From contig CAAEOU010000307.1 in the NCBI GenBank assembly GCA_900757695.1, positions 1 to 7,979 of the forward strand: 7,979 nucleotides of DNA. The letters run 5' to 3'. The notes under the pieces were generated by a model. That model was not told the origin of the DNA, made no database searches, and worked only from the letters and a program-made list of their open reading frames with translations. Within the stretch, counting starts at the first letter, position 1, and each line of letters begins with the position of its first letter. The stretch is from an uncultured Oscillospiraceae bacterium. Its GTDB lineage: Bacteria > Bacillota_A > Clostridia > Oscillospirales > Oscillospiraceae. Shown here one piece after another: positions 6,416 through 7,979 of this stretch. Made by a program: the position numbers and the translations under genes.

Positions 6416-7979
6416 GGGTGATCCTCCGTTTCAGATTTTTCAGAATGAATGGGTACTTGAAGTTTGCGAAGAGCAGCAGCCCCAGCACCAGTGCGGCAAT
6501 ACCAGCTTCAACAAAGGGGAAGCCGCTTCCGCCGGTCATGGGCAATGTGTAGATGTGGCCGTTCTGCACGGTGATGGGAAGGTCGTAGAAATATGCCGTG
6601 CCGTCGATCACCTCATCCGGGGTGGCTGTGACCTTTCCGTCTGGATAGCTGGCAGGCAGTGTGCCTTCAAACACTGGATCTTTCAGCAGCGCATAACCTT
6701 CTGGCGCTTTTACCTCCGTTAAACGGTATTGAATTTCTTCGTTTGCCCAGAGGTTTTCAAAGGTAATAGTGCCAGACTCATCCGTGGTGATCTTGCCATC
6801 GGTCACATTCGATGTGGTGCCGCCCTTGGCAAGCGTTTCGCTGTAATACACCGGCTTCCATGTGTCGCCGTCCTTGTATTCCAGCAGGAAAGTGGCCCCG
6901 AACAGTGGCTGCCCGTCCGTATTCTGCTTTGTCACGGTAATGGAGCCGGGGCGGCGGTCATTCTTGGCGGTGTACTGGATTTCCGCATCATGTTCCTCCA
7001 CAGACCAGATCCCGGTGTTGTCCTCATTCAGCAGATAACCCTTGGGTGCTTTCGTTTCTTTCCACACATAGGTGACGCCAAACACCAGATTTTCAAAGGT
7101 AACCATGCCGTCCTCGTCGGTGGTCAGGGTGCTTTCGGAACCGTCCGAGCCGGTAAGGGTGAACATGGCACCGGCGAGCGGCGTATCGTCTGCGCCGTCC
7201 ACCTTGAGAATGGACAGCTTGCCCGTCCAAATGTTGTTGTAGATGGTCAGGTCATGCCCAGAATTGTCCTTCGTCACGGTCTGACCATCCTTGGAAATGC
7301 TGACTTCATAGACCGTCTCGTCCCGATCATACCCGGCCCAGCCGGTGCGCTGCTGGACGCAGTAAACACCATAGGGCAGGCTCTTGGAGGTGCCTTTGCC
7401 ATTCTTGCCGATGGTGATGATGTCCCGTTCCGCCTCTTTTGCAGCATCATAGCTTCCAGCGGATTTCAGATAAACGGTGAATGTTGCCCCTTCCTCCGGC
7501 TGCTTGTCCCCGGAGACGGTGTTCACGGCATACTTCATGAGCTGGATCTTGCCCTGAATCACCGGGTCACTGACTGTGATGGAAAAGCTGTTCTCGGCAT
7601 CGGAATAGTGGTCGTAGCTAGTTTTCAGTTTGTACACGGTTTCGTCCAGCTTGTAGCCAGCGGGCGCTTTCGTCTCCTTGAGGGTGTAAACGCCGTCATC
7701 CTGGGTGCAAGGAAACAAATCTGTGGTGAAGCCGCCGTTGGAAACGGTATACGTTGCAACGGCTTTGCCGGATTTATACAAGGTGTACTCCGCACCGTTC
7801 AGCGTGGCATCACCCTGGGGTGCAGCCTTGCCGGTGTCGGCATCTACCTTGGTAATGGTAGCCCGCCAGTGCTTCCAGACGTTCTCCATGGTGGCGTAGG
7901 CAACATCATTGCCGGGAATCGTGACGGTCTGAGGTTCCGGGAGGATATATGCATTGCCGGGGGACACTTCCTCCAGAGT
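6405..7979 (-). CDS. LPXTG-anchored Cna-B/SpaA-type pilin, probably accessory or tip pilin (N-terminus outside window)
   Basis: The frame runs out of the right edge; the GTG at 7967 is internal. Numbered from there, 520 residues hold about four Cna-B-like domains (~33-134, 139-246, 249-337, 341-470). E-box motifs are KETKAPAGY (97-105), KETKAPKGY (303-311) and TEVKAPEGY (417-425); the second domain has QQRTGWAGY instead. The expected isopeptide-forming lysines sit in ITKVD, LMKYA, ILKVD and VTKQN. The sorting signal LPMTG (475-479) is followed by a hydrophobic segment (~484-502) and the basic tail KNLKRR. Such proteins are covalently joined to pili or the cell wall by sortases and mediate adhesion. 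The gene is followed, with 11 bp overlap, by the truncated backbone pilin. Its larger size and first position favour an accessory or tip pilin; the adhesin head would be in the missing N-terminal part. Confidence 0.92.
   Translation of the reverse strand, partial: TLEEVSPGNAYILPEPQTVTIPGNDVAYATMENVWKHWRATITKVDADTGKAAPQGDATLNGAEYTLYKSGKAVATYTVSNGGFTTDLFPCTQDDGVYTLKETKAPAGYKLDETVYKLKTSYDHYSDAENSFSITVSDPVIQGKIQLMKYAVNTVSGDKQPEEGATFTVYLKSAGSYDAAKEAERDIITIGKNGKGTSKSLPYGVYCVQQRTGWAGYDRDETVYEVSISKDGQTVTKDNSGHDLTIYNNIWTGKLSILKVDGADDTPLAGAMFTLTGSDGSESTLTTDEDGMVTFENLVFGVTYVWKETKAPKGYLLNEDNTGIWSVEEHDAEIQYTAKNDRRPGSITVTKQNTDGQPLFGATFLLEYKDGDTWKPVYYSETLAKGGTTSNVTDGKITTDESGTITFENLWANEEIQYRLTEVKAPEGYALLKDPVFEGTLPASYPDGKVTATPDEVIDGTAYFYDLPITVQNGHIYTLPMTGGSGFPFVEAGIAALVLGLLLFANFKYPFILKNLKRRITHEI
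6423..6427 (-). promoter_or_regulatory. Ribosome binding site of the truncated pilin
   Basis: On the minus strand GGAGG (6427-6423) lies 7 bp before the ATG at 6415, inside the last codons of the upstream pilin gene. The start thus overlaps the upstream stop (ATGAAATCTAA), which points to coupled translation of the two pilins. Confidence 0.75.

Noticed and set aside
6273..6722. Plus-strand open frame opposite the pilin genes
   Set aside because: It is antisense to a clear signal peptide, LPMTG signal and pilin sequence, and has no RBS or recognisable motif of its own.
1..7979. CRISPR array, tRNA or attachment site in a tRNA gene
   Set aside because: I saw no regularly spaced repeats and no tRNA-like cloverleaf on either strand.

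Overview
The window looks like Gram-positive Bacillota DNA, most likely from a gut-type Clostridia (an Oscillospiraceae/Lachnospiraceae-like genome). This is inferred from strong AGGAGG-type ribosome binding sites, SpaA/Cna-B pilins with an LPXTG sorting signal, and a tandem serine-recombinase module of the kind carried by clostridial and streptococcal integrative elements. No ribosomal or core marker gene is present, so the taxonomy is an inference.

Left part (1-5597, plus strand): one end of an integrative mobile element. It holds the C-terminal part of a DinG/XPD-type superfamily 2 helicase, a 48-residue SHOCT-like protein whose start overlaps the helicase stop, and three serine-recombinase family genes separated by only 2 and 4 bp. 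The first and third are full large serine recombinases with catalytic domain, recombinase domain, zinc ribbon and coiled coil. The middle one has only the recombinase domain and zinc ribbon, with no catalytic serine domain. The row appears to be one transcription unit and ends at a strong intrinsic terminator (5555-5597).

Right part (5613-7979, minus strand): a sortase-dependent pilus operon running towards the element. The upstream gene, cut by the window edge, encodes a multi-domain Cna-B/SpaA pilin ending in LPMTG. It overlaps by 11 bp the next pilin gene, which keeps only its signal peptide and the first ~60 residues of the mature protein. That reading frame then passes without a stop into the C-terminal part of an unrelated serine recombinase, which itself lacks its zinc-ribbon region. 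The chimeric frame ends inside a bidirectional terminator-like hairpin facing the recombinase operon.

Together, the window records mobile elements invading a pilus locus. The pilin gene was broken and fused in frame to a dead recombinase, and an apparently intact triplet-recombinase element lies next to it. The most unusual points are the in-frame pilin-recombinase chimera, the headless middle recombinase, and a perfect 11-bp hairpin followed by a T run inside the coding sequence of the first recombinase.
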